Assembly (NCBI GenBank): GCA_964534905.1
Contig: CAZHPZ010000007.1
Location: 1 to 41,390 of the forward strand
Length of the DNA stretch: 41,390 bases
DNA from: RGIG4608 sp964534905
Lineage (GTDB): Bacteria; Bacillota; Clostridia; Oscillospirales; CAG-272
Reading direction: 5' to 3'
How positions within the stretch are numbered: position 1 is the first letter of the stretch; the number at the start of each line of letters is the position of its first letter. The notes under the pieces were generated by a model. The model was not told the origin of the DNA, did not search any database, and saw only the letters and a program-made list of their open reading frames with translations. Shown piece after piece: positions 31,108 through 39,637 of this stretch. The translations under genes and the position numbers were made by a program.

Positions 31108-32766
31108 ATGGAAGAAATCAGCTCTAATTTTATACATGACATAATCGACGCCGACCTTGCGGAAAATCCCGATATAAAGGTCATCACACGTTTCCCTCCC
31201 GAGCCTAACGGATATCTTCATATCGGCTCGGCAAAGGCAATAATGATAAATGTCGAAACCGCAAGAAAATACGGTGGAAAATTCAACCTCAGATACGACG
31301 ACACAAACCCCGCAAAGGAAGACAACGAATACGTTGAATCCATCTACGAGGATCTTATGTGGCTCGGTGCCGTTCCCACGGGCGGAATATATTACGGATC
31401 GGATTACTTTGACAAATGCTATGAGTTTGCTATCAAGCTCATTAAGGACGGAAAGGCTTATGTATGCGATCTTTCCGCAGAGGAGCTTCGCGAATATCGC
31501 GGAACGCTCACACAGCCCGGTAAAGAAAGCCCCTACCGTAACAGAAGCGTTGAGGAGAATCTCGATCTCTTCGAAAGAATGAAAAACGGAGAATTTCCCG
31601 ACGGCTCGCACACACTTCGCGCAAAGATAGATATGGCGTCGCCCAACATCAATATGCGTGACCCCGCAATATACAGAATCGTTCACACATCTCATCACCG
31701 TCAGGGTGACAAATGGTGCATATATCCTCTTTACGACTATGCACACCCCATTCAGGACGCCCTTGAGGGAATTACCTATTCCCTTTGCTCGCTCGAATTC
31801 GAAAACCACCGTCCGCTTTACGAATGGGTTATAAACAATATAGGAATAAACAACAACCCCAACCCCAAGCAGAGAGAATTCGCACGTCTTAACGTTACAC
31901 ACACCGTAATGAGCAAGAGATATCTCCGTTACCTTGTTGAGAACGGAATGGTAGACGGCTGGGACGACCCGCGTCTTCCCACACTCTGCGGACTTCGCCG
32001 CCGCGGATATACGCCCTCATCTATATTTAATTTTGTAAAGAGTGCGGGAATTGCCAAGGTTAACAGCCTTGTTGATATCGAAATGCTTGAGCATTGCATC
32101 CGTGAGGAGCTCAACACAAGCGCGGACAGAAGGATCGCTATTCAGCACCCGATAAAGGTAGTTGTAACAAACTATCCCGAGGATAAGGTAGAATACTTCA
32201 ATATTCCCAACAATCCTCAAAATCCCGACGCCGGCACAAGAGCACTTCCCTTTACGCGTGAGTTTTACATTGACGAAAGCGACTTTGCCGAGGTTCCACC
32301 GTCCAAGTTCTTCAGAATGAAGCCCGACGGCGAGGTCAGACTAATGGGTGCATACATCGTCAAGTGCAACGAAATAGTTAAGAATGATGACGGAAGCATC
32401 AAAGAAATTCACTGCACGGCAGATCTTGAAACTCACAACGGAATGCCCGCAGACGGCAGAAAGATAAAGGGTACCATACATTGGCTCAGCGCTCCCTACG
32501 CAAAGGAAGCAACTCTTATGCTTTACGATAATCTCTTTACCATTGAAAACACAAACGACATTCCCGAGGATAAGACATATAACGATTACCTCAACCCGAA
32601 TTCCCTTACAAAAATCGAGCACTGCAAGGTTGAGTCCTCCTTGCTTGACGCCGAATCGGGAGACAAATTCCAGTTTGTCCGTGACGGATATTACTGCAAA
32701 GATTCCAAATATGAAAACACCTTTAACCGCATAGTCGGTCTTAAGGACTCCTTTCCCAAAAAATAA
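31108..32766 (+). CDS. glnS: Glutamine--tRNA ligase
   Basis: GlnRS charges tRNA-Gln directly. The 552 residues match the length of bacterial GlnRS (about 550). FPPEPNGYLHIGSAKA holds HIGH as HIGS (residues 38-41), LRYDDTNP follows, and the KMSKS equivalent is VMSKR near 267-271. The C-terminal beta-barrel anticodon-binding domains follow. Most Bacillota lack GlnRS and make Gln-tRNA-Gln through GatCAB; the gene is known in some Clostridia and is generally thought to have been acquired by transfer. GAGGA precedes the ATG. Its stop overlaps the DUF1294 start by one base (TAATG). Confidence 0.96.
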   Translation: MEEISSNFIHDIIDADLAENPDIKVITRFPPEPNGYLHIGSAKAIMINVETARKYGGKFNLRYDDTNPAKEDNEYVESIYEDLMWLGAVPTGGIYYGSDYFDKCYEFAIKLIKDGKAYVCDLSAEELREYRGTLTQPGKESPYRNRSVEENLDLFERMKNGEFPDGSHTLRAKIDMASPNINMRDPAIYRIVHTSHHRQGDKWCIYPLYDYAHPIQDALEGITYSLCSLEFENHRPLYEWVINNIGINNNPNPKQREFARLNVTHTVMSKRYLRYLVENGMVDGWDDPRLPTLCGLRRRGYTPSSIFNFVKSAGIAKVNSLVDIEMLEHCIREELNTSADRRIAIQHPIKVVVTNYPEDKVEYFNIPNNPQNPDAGTRALPFTREFYIDESDFAEVPPSKFFRMKPDGEVRLMGAYIVKCNEIVKNDDGSIKEIHCTADLETHNGMPADGRKIKGTIHWLSAPYAKEATLMLYDNLFTIENTNDIPEDKTYNDYLNPNSLTKIEHCKVESSLLDAESGDKFQFVRDGYYCKDSKYENTFNRIVGLKDSFPKK

Positions 32767-33074
32767 TGGGTAAAGCATTACTCGAATTTTTCGGAAAATA
32801 TGCCTTAACGCTATCGTATATCGCAATAATATCGCTGATATCGATAATAATCACGGCAAAGGATAAGATACAAGCCATAAGAGGCGGAAGAAGGACTCCC
32901 GAGAAAAAGCTTCTCGCCCTCTCCGCACTCGGCGGCTCGGTCGCCATGCTGCTGACAATGCTTATAATAAGGCATAAAACAAGGCACAAAAAATTTATGA
33001 TAGGAATACCGCTTATAATAATTTTACAGGCTGTTGCACTGTTTTATTTGTATAAATGGGAAATTCTTATCTAA
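32766..33074 (+). CDS. DUF1294 family membrane protein
   Basis: This 102-residue protein has three hydrophobic segments (about residues 12-30, 47-67 and 77-97). Between the first two it has the family hallmark DKIQAIRGGRRTPEKKLLALSALGGS, followed by RHKTRHKKF. DUF1294 proteins are small integral membrane proteins with no established function. The ATG overlaps the glnS stop by one base, so translation is coupled. It is the last gene of the MBL-gltX-glnS run; no clear terminator follows before the pheST promoter. Confidence 0.9.
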   Translation: MGKALLEFFGKYALTLSYIAIISLISIIITAKDKIQAIRGGRRTPEKKLLALSALGGSVAMLLTMLIIRHKTRHKKFMIGIPLIIILQAVALFYLYKWEILI

Positions 33075-33091
33075 AAAAAGAAAAAAGCACT

Positions 33092-33119
33092 TGAAATTTT
33101 AATTTCTTGTGGTATAATT
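33092..33119 (+). promoter_or_regulatory. Promoter of the pheST T-box leader
   Basis: TTGAAA (33092-33097), a 16-base spacer and TATAAT (33114-33119). Confidence 0.8.
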
Positions 33120-33125
33120 AACTTG

Positions 33126-33390
33126 TTAAAAATAAATAACCCCCAATAAAGACTATGATGAAGCTTGACCTTATCGGGTCTGCGCATACAGAGAGAGCCG
33201 ACTCGGCTGAAAGCGGCTTGCGTAAGATAAGGATCGTTTCCCTTCGGAGTCGGTGCGGTGAAAATAAGTAGCTGTACCCGTATGTCCGCGTTAAGGACTG
33301 CCGGAGTGTTAGCTTTGCTAAAAATACGGGTGGTACCGCGTGTGCTTTTGCACCTCGTCCTGTTTCTTGGATGGGGTGCTTTATTTTTTA
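33126..33390 (+). promoter_or_regulatory. T-box riboswitch controlling pheST
   Basis: The leader has AGAGAG near 33190-33197, a Phe specifier TTC (33238-33240), the T-box ACGGGTGGTACCGCG (33326-33340) and a terminator whose arms begin GCACC (33350-33354) and end GGTGC (33375-33379), followed by TTTATTTTTT. Uncharged tRNA-Phe is the expected effector. With the promoter it fills the 350 bases between DUF1294 and pheS. Confidence 0.93.
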
Positions 33391-33424
33391 CGAATATATC
33401 ATTATTACCGAAAGGATAGCAAAA

Positions 33425-34438
33425 ATGAAAGAACTTTTGACAAAGATCAAAGCAGAGGCACTTGCAAAAATTTCCGATGACGCCTGCGACCTTGAGGCGC
33501 TCAGAATACAGTACCTCGGCAAAAAGGGTGAGCTCACCGCACTTCTTCGCGGGATGGGAAAGCTCAGTCCCGAGGAACGCCCCGTTATCGGTCAGCTTGC
33601 AAATGAGGTGCGCGAAAGCATAGAAGGTGCAATTAAGGAAAAGACCGCGGAGCTTAAGGCCAGAGCACTTGAAAATAAACTCAGAGAGGAAAAACTCGAC
33701 GTTACTATGCCCGGAAAGGCTATCGAGCGCGGTCATCTCCACCCCCTCACAAAAATGCAGCGTGAGCTTGAGGATATATTTATAGGAATGGGATACTCCG
33801 TAGCAGAGGGTCCCGAGGTAGAATACGATTATTATAATTTCCAAGCTCTCAATATTCCGGAAAATCATCCCGCACGTGACACGCAGGATACATTCTACAT
33901 CACGGAAAAGATACTTCTCCGTTCTCAGACTTCCCCCGTTCAGGCAAGAGTTATGGAGCAGCAGAAGCCCCCGATCCGCATAGTTTCCCCCGGACGAGTT
34001 TACCGCTCCGACGCTATGGATGCAACTCATTCTCCTCTTTTCCATCAGTTTGAGGGACTTGTTGTAGATAAGGGCATAACAATGGGCAATCTCAAAAACA
34101 CTCTTGAGGAATTTGCAAAAAAGACATTCGGTGAAGAAACGAGAGTGCGCTTCCGTCCTCACCACTTCCCGTTCACAGAGCCCTCTGCAGAGGTTGACGT
34201 TTCCTGCTTCGCCTGCGGCGGAAAAGGATGCCGACTTTGCAAGGGAGAGGGTTGGATCGAAATACTCGGTGCGGGCATGGTACATCCCAACGTTCTCCGC
34301 AACTGCGGAATAGATCCCGAGGAATACAGCGGATTTGCATTCGGAATGGGCATTGAAAGAATCCTTATGCTCAAGTATCACGTAAACGATATCAGACTTC
34401 TCTATGAGAACGACGTGCGTTTCCTGCATCAATTCTAA
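33425..34438 (+). CDS. pheS: Phenylalanine--tRNA ligase alpha subunit
   Basis: The 337-residue class II catalytic subunit has an N-terminal coiled-coil arm (about 1-85), then HPLTKMQRELEDIFIGMGY, FDALNIP-like YYNFQALNIPENHPARDTQDTFY and the motif 2/3 regions SPGRVYRSDAMDATHSPLFHQ and FAFGMGIERILMLKY. The ATG at 33425 follows GAAAGGA; an in-frame reading to 33371 would lie inside the T-box terminator tail. It forms an alpha2-beta2 enzyme with PheT, encoded 14 bases downstream. Confidence 0.97.
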   Translation: MKELLTKIKAEALAKISDDACDLEALRIQYLGKKGELTALLRGMGKLSPEERPVIGQLANEVRESIEGAIKEKTAELKARALENKLREEKLDVTMPGKAIERGHLHPLTKMQRELEDIFIGMGYSVAEGPEVEYDYYNFQALNIPENHPARDTQDTFYITEKILLRSQTSPVQARVMEQQKPPIRIVSPGRVYRSDAMDATHSPLFHQFEGLVVDKGITMGNLKNTLEEFAKKTFGEETRVRFRPHHFPFTEPSAEVDVSCFACGGKGCRLCKGEGWIEILGAGMVHPNVLRNCGIDPEEYSGFAFGMGIERILMLKYHVNDIRLLYENDVRFLHQF

Positions 34439-34452
34439 AAGGAGGAATACAG

Positions 34453-36846
34453 ATGAATTTATCAATAAAATGGCTTAATGACTTCGTTTCCACCGAGGGC
34501 ATAGAAGCAAAGGAATATTGCGATAAAATGACCGACACAGGCTCCAAGGTAGAATGCTTTGAGGAGCTCGGTGCGGATATAGAGAACGTTATCGTGGCAA
34601 GAGTTGAAAAAATGGAGCGTCACGAAAACAGTGACCACCTCTGGGTATGTCAGGTAAACACGGGAAACGAGACGGTTCAGATAGTAACCGGAGCTCAAAA
34701 CGTTCACGAGGGCGATATAGTTCCCGCGGCTCTTCCCGTAGCACATCTTCCCGGAGACGTAACCATAAAGGCAGGCAAGCTCCGCGGAGTCGAATCTCAC
34801 GGTATGCTCTGCTCATTCGGAGAGCTTTCTCTCACCGAGCACGATATGCCTGGATACGAGAGTGACGGAATACTAATTCTCGGAGAGGAATTCGCACCGT
34901 ACATCGGAAAGGATATACGAGACGCGCTTTTGCTTCGTGACACAAGCGTTGAATTTGAAATAACATCCAACCGCCCCGATTGCCTCTCGGTTATCGGTCT
35001 TGCGAGAGAAACAGCGGTTTCCTTCGACCGTCCTCTCCACATCCCCACGCCCACAGTTAAGGGTGCAGGTGACGGAGACGATATTTCCAATTACATCAAG
35101 GTTAATATAGATGCTCCGGATCTTTGCTCACGTTACAGTGCCAAGGTAGTTAAAAACGTAAAGATCGCTCCCTCTCCCCTCTGGCTCAGAATGAGACTCC
35201 GTGCGAGCGGTGTGCGCCCAATTAACAATATTGTCGACATTACAAACTATGTAATGCTCGAATACGGTCAGCCCATGCACGCATTCGACTACTCGTGCCT
35301 CGACGGCTCGCAGATCAATGTCCGCAGAGCAAACGATAACGAAAGCTTTATTTCACTTGATTCCAAGGCACACACACTCGATGCGGCAACGCTCGTTATC
35401 GCCGACAGCGAAAAGGCTGTTGCACTTGCGGGAGTTATGGGCGGCGAAAATTCGGAAATCAAGGACGGCACTCTTACCGTTGTCTTTGAGAGCGCATGCT
35501 TCGACGGTGCATCCGTAAGAATAAGCGCTAAGAAAAACGGAATGAGAACAGAATCATCCTCAAGATTCGAAAAGGGACTTGACGCCGAAAACACGATGCC
35601 CGCTCTTATGCGTGCATGTGAGCTTGTAGAGCTTCTCGGCGCAGGCGACGTCGTTGACGGATTTATCGACCTCTACCCCGGCAAAAAGGAGCCTGTTACG
35701 CTTCCTCTCGACGCAAAGAAAATAAATGAATTTTTAGGCGTAGATATTCCCGAAAGCTATATGATACAGGTTCTCGAAAAGCTTGAATGCAAGGTTCAAA
35801 ACGGAATTATAACCGTTCCCTCGTTCCGTTCGGATCTCACATGTATGAATGATATCGCAGAGGAAATAATAAGAATCTACGGCTATAACGACATTAAATC
35901 GTCCAAGATAACCGCCGAAAACACAGCGGGCGGAAGAACACCCAAGCAGCAGTTCAAGGTCGATCTCTCTGACGCTCTCTGCGGAATGGGACTTGATGAA
36001 ATACAGACGTTTTCTTTCATCAGTCCCAAATATTACGATAAAATACGTCTTCCCGAGGATGAAAGTGTGAGACGCTCGATCGTAATATCCAATCCTCTCG
36101 GAGAGGATACAAGCATTATGAGAGTAACCGCTCTTCCCTCAATGATGGAGGTGCTCGCTCAAAATAACAACTTCAACAACGAAAACGTAAGGCTCTTTGA
36201 AATGGGCAACATCTACATTCCCGCAGACAATGAGGACGATCTTCCGTGCGAGAGCAACGTAATATCCCTCGGTATGTACGGAGACGTTGATTTTTACACC
36301 CTCAAGGGCGTTTGTGAGGGAATTCTTAACCTCGGCAGAATAAATGGAGTAAAATATGAGGCGGTAACAGACAATGCAACATTCCACCCGGGTCGCTGTG
36401 CTAAAATTCTTGCCTCCGATGGAGAATTTCTCGGAATTTTCGGTCAGCTTCATCCTCTGACCGCGCAGAATTACGGATTTGATACACCCGTTTATGCCGC
36501 AGAGCTTGATTTTGATGCTATATACGAGCATTGCAACAAGGTGATCGAATATAAGCCTCTGCCCAAGTTCCCCGCTTCGACACGTGATTTCTCATTCATA
36601 TGTAATGAAGAGCTTGAGGTCGGAACGATAGAGGAGCTTATTGCAAGAGCCGGCGGAAAGCTTGTTGAGGATGTTAAGCTCTTCGACATATACCGCGGTG
36701 CTCAGCTTCTCGGTAAGAAGTCCGTTTCGTTCAGAGTAACTCTCCGCGCGGCGGATCGCACGCTCACCATTGAGGAAACCGAAAAAGTAAGTGCAAAAAT
36801 TCTTTCAAGTCTTGAGCATCAGCTCGGTCTTACAATCAGAAAATAA
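34453..36846 (+). CDS. pheT: Phenylalanine--tRNA ligase beta subunit
   Basis: A 797-residue protein of normal length. Domains in order are the N-terminal EMAP/tRNA-binding OB fold (about 40-150; VTGAQNVHEGDIVP and GVESHGMLCS), the B3/4 editing domain, B5, the catalytic-like core, and a C-terminal ferredoxin-like anticodon-binding domain (FPASTRDFSF, GKKSVSFRVTLRAADRTLT). GGAGG precedes the ATG. The gene ends in a clear terminator, so pheST is a two-gene T-box operon. Confidence 0.98.
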   Translation: MNLSIKWLNDFVSTEGIEAKEYCDKMTDTGSKVECFEELGADIENVIVARVEKMERHENSDHLWVCQVNTGNETVQIVTGAQNVHEGDIVPAALPVAHLPGDVTIKAGKLRGVESHGMLCSFGELSLTEHDMPGYESDGILILGEEFAPYIGKDIRDALLLRDTSVEFEITSNRPDCLSVIGLARETAVSFDRPLHIPTPTVKGAGDGDDISNYIKVNIDAPDLCSRYSAKVVKNVKIAPSPLWLRMRLRASGVRPINNIVDITNYVMLEYGQPMHAFDYSCLDGSQINVRRANDNESFISLDSKAHTLDAATLVIADSEKAVALAGVMGGENSEIKDGTLTVVFESACFDGASVRISAKKNGMRTESSSRFEKGLDAENTMPALMRACELVELLGAGDVVDGFIDLYPGKKEPVTLPLDAKKINEFLGVDIPESYMIQVLEKLECKVQNGIITVPSFRSDLTCMNDIAEEIIRIYGYNDIKSSKITAENTAGGRTPKQQFKVDLSDALCGMGLDEIQTFSFISPKYYDKIRLPEDESVRRSIVISNPLGEDTSIMRVTALPSMMEVLAQNNNFNNENVRLFEMGNIYIPADNEDDLPCESNVISLGMYGDVDFYTLKGVCEGILNLGRINGVKYEAVTDNATFHPGRCAKILASDGEFLGIFGQLHPLTAQNYGFDTPVYAAELDFDAIYEHCNKVIEYKPLPKFPASTRDFSFICNEELEVGTIEELIARAGGKLVEDVKLFDIYRGAQLLGKKSVSFRVTLRAADRTLTIEETEKVSAKILSSLEHQLGLTIRK

Positions 36847-36851
36847 TTTTT

Positions 36852-36886
36852 AACGGACATATCTGCGGATATGTCCGTTCTTTTTT
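36852..36886 (+). terminator. Terminator of pheST
   Basis: AACGGACATATC (36852-36863), loop TGCG, GATATGTCCGTT (36868-36879), then CTTTTTT. Confidence 0.92.
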
Positions 36887-36915
36887 GCGTTTTTTTATTT
36901 TTTTACAAAAAGCCC

Positions 36916-36944
36916 TTTAATTCCTTAAAGTTTTGTGTTATAAT
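36916..36944 (+). promoter_or_regulatory. Probable promoter of the UPF0291-tsaE-tsaB-rpiB-ispD-ispF run
   Basis: A consensus TATAAT (36939-36944) is preceded, 17 bases upstream, by a poor -35 (TTTAAT, 36916-36921). It lies 37 bases ahead of the first ATG. Confidence 0.5.
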
Positions 36945-36981
36945 TATATAATTAAGATATGACACATTATTTGGAGTAAAA

Positions 36982-37194
36982 ATGGAAAAAGAAAAAATAG
37001 CGAAGATAAATTATTACGCACACGAGCAAAAGGTACGTGAGCTGACTGCCGAAGAAAAGGCAGAGCAAAAGCGTTTGCGTGAGGAATATGTTGCCGAAAT
37101 ACGCGCAAGCTTCGGGGCACAACTCGAAAGCACGGTAGTACAGTACCCCGACGGAACACAGAAAAGGCTCACAGATGTTGCAAAGAAGAAATAA
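36982..37194 (+). CDS. UPF0291 / DUF896 family small protein (YnzC-like)
   Basis: This 70-residue, highly charged helical protein starts MEKEKIAKINYYAHEQKVRELTAEEK and contains QKRLREEYVAEIRASFGAQLE, the characteristic DUF896 sequence. The family has a two-helix hairpin structure and no established function; one B. subtilis paralogue, YneB-region YnzC, gives it its name. TTGGAG precedes the ATG. It opens the operon leading into tsaE, whose start is one base after its stop. Confidence 0.92.
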   Translation: MEKEKIAKINYYAHEQKVRELTAEEKAEQKRLREEYVAEIRASFGAQLESTVVQYPDGTQKRLTDVAKKK

Positions 37195-37195
37195 T

Positions 37196-37645
37196 ATGAA
37201 GTATTATAAAGAAATATTAACCGATTCACCCGAAGAGACCGAGAATGTCGGAGAAAAGCTTGCAAAATTGATATATGACGACACGGACATTCCGCCCTTT
37301 GTCGCTCTTTACGGTGACCTCGGAGTCGGAAAGACAGCGTTTGTCAGAGGATTTACAAGAGTTTTTTCAAAGCGAGCGATAGTTAAATCCCCCACATTTG
37401 CCCTCGTCAACGAATATCCGACGGACTGCACACGCAGACTCTTTCATTTCGATATGTACAGAATAACCGATGAGGATGACCTGTATTCCATCGGATACTA
37501 CGATTATCTTGACGACGGCTCGGTATGCCTTGTGGAATGGAGCGAAAACATTCCATATGCCATTCCTGAAAGACATATAAGAGTTGAGATTTCAAAGCCG
37601 GATCTCGGTACGCCGAATAAGCGTCTTATAAAAATAGAATACTGA
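37196..37645 (+). CDS. tsaE: tRNA threonylcarbamoyladenosine biosynthesis ATPase TsaE
   Basis: TsaE is the ATPase that resets the TsaB-TsaD complex making t6A37 in tRNAs that read ANN codons. The 149-residue protein has the Walker A GDLGVGKTAF, SPTFALVNEY, HFDMYR (Walker B-like) and LVEWSENI segments of the family. The ATG at 37196 is chosen because it follows the UPF0291 stop by one base; a longer reading from 37175 would run into that gene. The ribosome binding site is weak (AGAAG), so coupling is likely. tsaB follows 31 bases downstream. Confidence 0.96.
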   Translation: MKYYKEILTDSPEETENVGEKLAKLIYDDTDIPPFVALYGDLGVGKTAFVRGFTRVFSKRAIVKSPTFALVNEYPTDCTRRLFHFDMYRITDEDDLYSIGYYDYLDDGSVCLVEWSENIPYAIPERHIRVEISKPDLGTPNKRLIKIEY

Positions 37646-37676
37646 AAATTTTTAATATAGTAAAACGGAGGTTCTT

Positions 37677-38393
37677 ATGAGGATTTTGGCACTTGATTCA
37701 ACCGCGGTCGTTTCTACCGTTGCCGTCTGCGACGATGAAAGACTGCTTTCACAATTCACCGTTAACAACGGTAATACGCACAGTGAGACTCTTCTTCCGA
37801 TGATAGAAGCGTCACTCAAGGTACTCCATCTTACGCCGAATGATATAGACCTTTTCGCATGCAGCGCAGGTCCCGGCTCATTCACGGGAGTAAGAATAGG
37901 TGTTGCCACAATAAAGGGACTTGCGTTCGACAAGCAAAAGCCCTGTGCTCCCGTATCGAGCCTCGATGCACTTGCACACAATCTTCTTTATGCCGACGGA
38001 ATCGTCTGCCCTGTTATGAATGCAAGGCGTGCTCAACTCTATAACGCACTCTTCCTTTGCAAGGACGGAAAGCTTACAAGGCTTTGCGACGACAGACTCA
38101 TTTCTGTTTACGACCTTGAGGACGAGCTTCGCGAATATGCGAATGAGAAAATATATCTTTGCGGAGACGGCTACTCGATAGTCAAGGACGCATTCACCAA
38201 AATAAACACCGAGGACACACCCGTGTCCAACCGATATCAAAGTGCATACAGCGTCGCACTCTGTGCACTTGAGGCAACGGAGCGTAAGCTTCTGACAACG
38301 GATATCGAAATGTCTCCGATATATCTGCGTGCGTCGCAGGCGGAGCGTGAAAGACTTGAGCGACTTGAAAAGGAAAAGAACGGAGAGATTTAA
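37677..38393 (+). CDS. tsaB: tRNA threonylcarbamoyladenosine biosynthesis protein TsaB
   Basis: TsaB is the non-catalytic ASKHA-fold partner of TsaD in t6A synthesis. Visible signatures are ILALDSTAVVSTVAV at the N-terminus, HSETLLPMI and the family hallmark SAGPGSFTGVRIGV. The 238-residue length is typical. GGAGG precedes the ATG. rimI and tsaD, which often follow in Bacillota, are absent here; rpiB comes next, five bases after the stop. Confidence 0.96.
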   Translation: MRILALDSTAVVSTVAVCDDERLLSQFTVNNGNTHSETLLPMIEASLKVLHLTPNDIDLFACSAGPGSFTGVRIGVATIKGLAFDKQKPCAPVSSLDALAHNLLYADGIVCPVMNARRAQLYNALFLCKDGKLTRLCDDRLISVYDLEDELREYANEKIYLCGDGYSIVKDAFTKINTEDTPVSNRYQSAYSVALCALEATERKLLTTDIEMSPIYLRASQAERERLERLEKEKNGEI

Positions 38394-38397
38394 TAAG

Positions 38398-38850
38398 ATG
38401 AAAAAAATCGTGCTTGGTGCCGATCACGGCGGATATGAGCTTAAAAACAAGATAAAGGAGCACCTCATCTTGCGTGGATTTGAGGTAACCGACGTAGGCA
38501 CCGATTCTCCCGACAACTGTGATTATCCGATATATGCGGAAAAGCTCTGTGAAAAGATCCAAGGCGATGACGCAGAGCTTGGAATACTTGTATGCGGAAC
38601 AGGCATAGGAATGAGCATTGCCGCCAACAAACACCGCGGAATTCGTGCCGCTTGCTGCTCAGATACCTTTTCGGCACGCCTCACAAGACTTCATAACAAT
38701 GCAAATGTTCTCTGCCTCGGTGCACGTGTCGTGGGAGCTGGGCTCGCACTTGACCTCGTTAATGCGTTCGTTGACGCGGAATTTGAGGGAGAGCGTCACG
38801 CAAGAAGGCTTTCTATGATAGAAAAAATCGAAAACGGAGAAAAGCTTTAA
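38398..38850 (+). CDS. rpiB: Ribose-5-phosphate isomerase B
   Basis: RpiB interconverts ribose 5-phosphate and ribulose 5-phosphate. The 150-residue protein has the N-terminal GADHGGYELK (His10) and the catalytic cysteine in LVCGTGIGMSIAANK (Cys66), with the following NxVxxxR-like HNNANVLCLGARV. The length is typical. The true start is the ATG at 38398, placed by GGAGAG; a longer in-frame reading from 38329 overlaps tsaB. LacAB-type sugar isomerases share the fold, but the motifs fit RpiB. It lies in the same operon as ispD and ispF. Confidence 0.95.
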   Translation: MKKIVLGADHGGYELKNKIKEHLILRGFEVTDVGTDSPDNCDYPIYAEKLCEKIQGDDAELGILVCGTGIGMSIAANKHRGIRAACCSDTFSARLTRLHNNANVLCLGARVVGAGLALDLVNAFVDAEFEGERHARRLSMIEKIENGEKL

Positions 38851-38875
38851 TTTCTTAAATTAACGGAGGATAGCT

Positions 38876-39637
38876 ATGAGCAAGGTACTCAACACGATAT
38901 CAGATTGCATTCGTGCAGTATGCGGAAAAAGCGACAGAATACAGCCGACAAGTGCGATAATACTTGCCTCGGGCAATTCTACCAGAATGGGAGGAATATC
39001 AAAGCAGTCTATGCTTCTTTGCGGAGCTCCCGTTATAGCAAGAACGCTGAGCGCATTCGACAAATGCGAATATATCAGCGAGATAATTCTCGTAGCACGC
39101 AAGGAGGATTTTCCATTCTACCGTGAGCTTCAGGAGCAATATAAATTTAAAAAGCTGACTCACCTTGTGGCGGGCGGAGCAACACGTCAGATATCCGCAA
39201 GGAACGGCTTCAGCGCCATAAGCAAAAAGGCTAAATTCGTAGCCATACACGACGGAGCACGCTGCCTCATCACAAGTGAGCAGATCTCCGAGGTGTGCAG
39301 AGCCGCATATAAAATCGGAGCAGCGAGTGCGGCAACACGTGCGATCGACTCCGTAAAGATAACCAACGGAAAAAATCTTTTTATATCCTCAACCGCTCAA
39401 AGAGAGCATATCTGGCTTGCTCAAACCCCACAGATATTCAGATCCGAAATGTATGAGCTTGCTCTCAAAAAAGCCGAGGATGACGGCCTTACCGTAACCG
39501 ACGACAACTCGCTCCTTGAAAATCTCGGAGTTAAAATCAAGCTTGTGGAATGCGGAAGAACGAATATAAAAATCACCACCCCCGACGACGTACCTCTCGC
39601 AGAGGCAATAATTTCCGCAATGGAGGAGCAAGAATGA
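38876..39637 (+). CDS. ispD: 2-C-methyl-D-erythritol 4-phosphate cytidylyltransferase IspD
   Basis: IspD couples MEP to CTP in the non-mevalonate isoprenoid pathway. The 253-residue protein has about 25 extra N-terminal residues before the nucleotide-binding loop, which reads AIILASGNSTRMGGISKQ (the family norm is AAGxGxRM...PKQ). IHDGARCLIT, ATRAIDSVKI and AQTPQIFR match the family. The variant loop (Ser and Asn in place of Ala/Gly) is noteworthy but keeps the Arg and Lys. ACGGAGG precedes the ATG. Its stop overlaps the ispF start by four bases (ATGA), so function in the same pathway is well supported. Confidence 0.92.
   Translation: MSKVLNTISDCIRAVCGKSDRIQPTSAIILASGNSTRMGGISKQSMLLCGAPVIARTLSAFDKCEYISEIILVARKEDFPFYRELQEQYKFKKLTHLVAGGATRQISARNGFSAISKKAKFVAIHDGARCLITSEQISEVCRAAYKIGAASAATRAIDSVKITNGKNLFISSTAQREHIWLAQTPQIFRSEMYELALKKAEDDGLTVTDDNSLLENLGVKIKLVECGRTNIKITTPDDVPLAEAIISAMEEQE

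Noticed and set aside
29266..36531. Long antisense open frames opposite gltX, glnS, pheS and pheT (up to about 500 codons)
   Set aside because: They lie fully opposite well-supported synthetase genes, have Cys/Val-rich shadow composition and lack ribosome binding sites.
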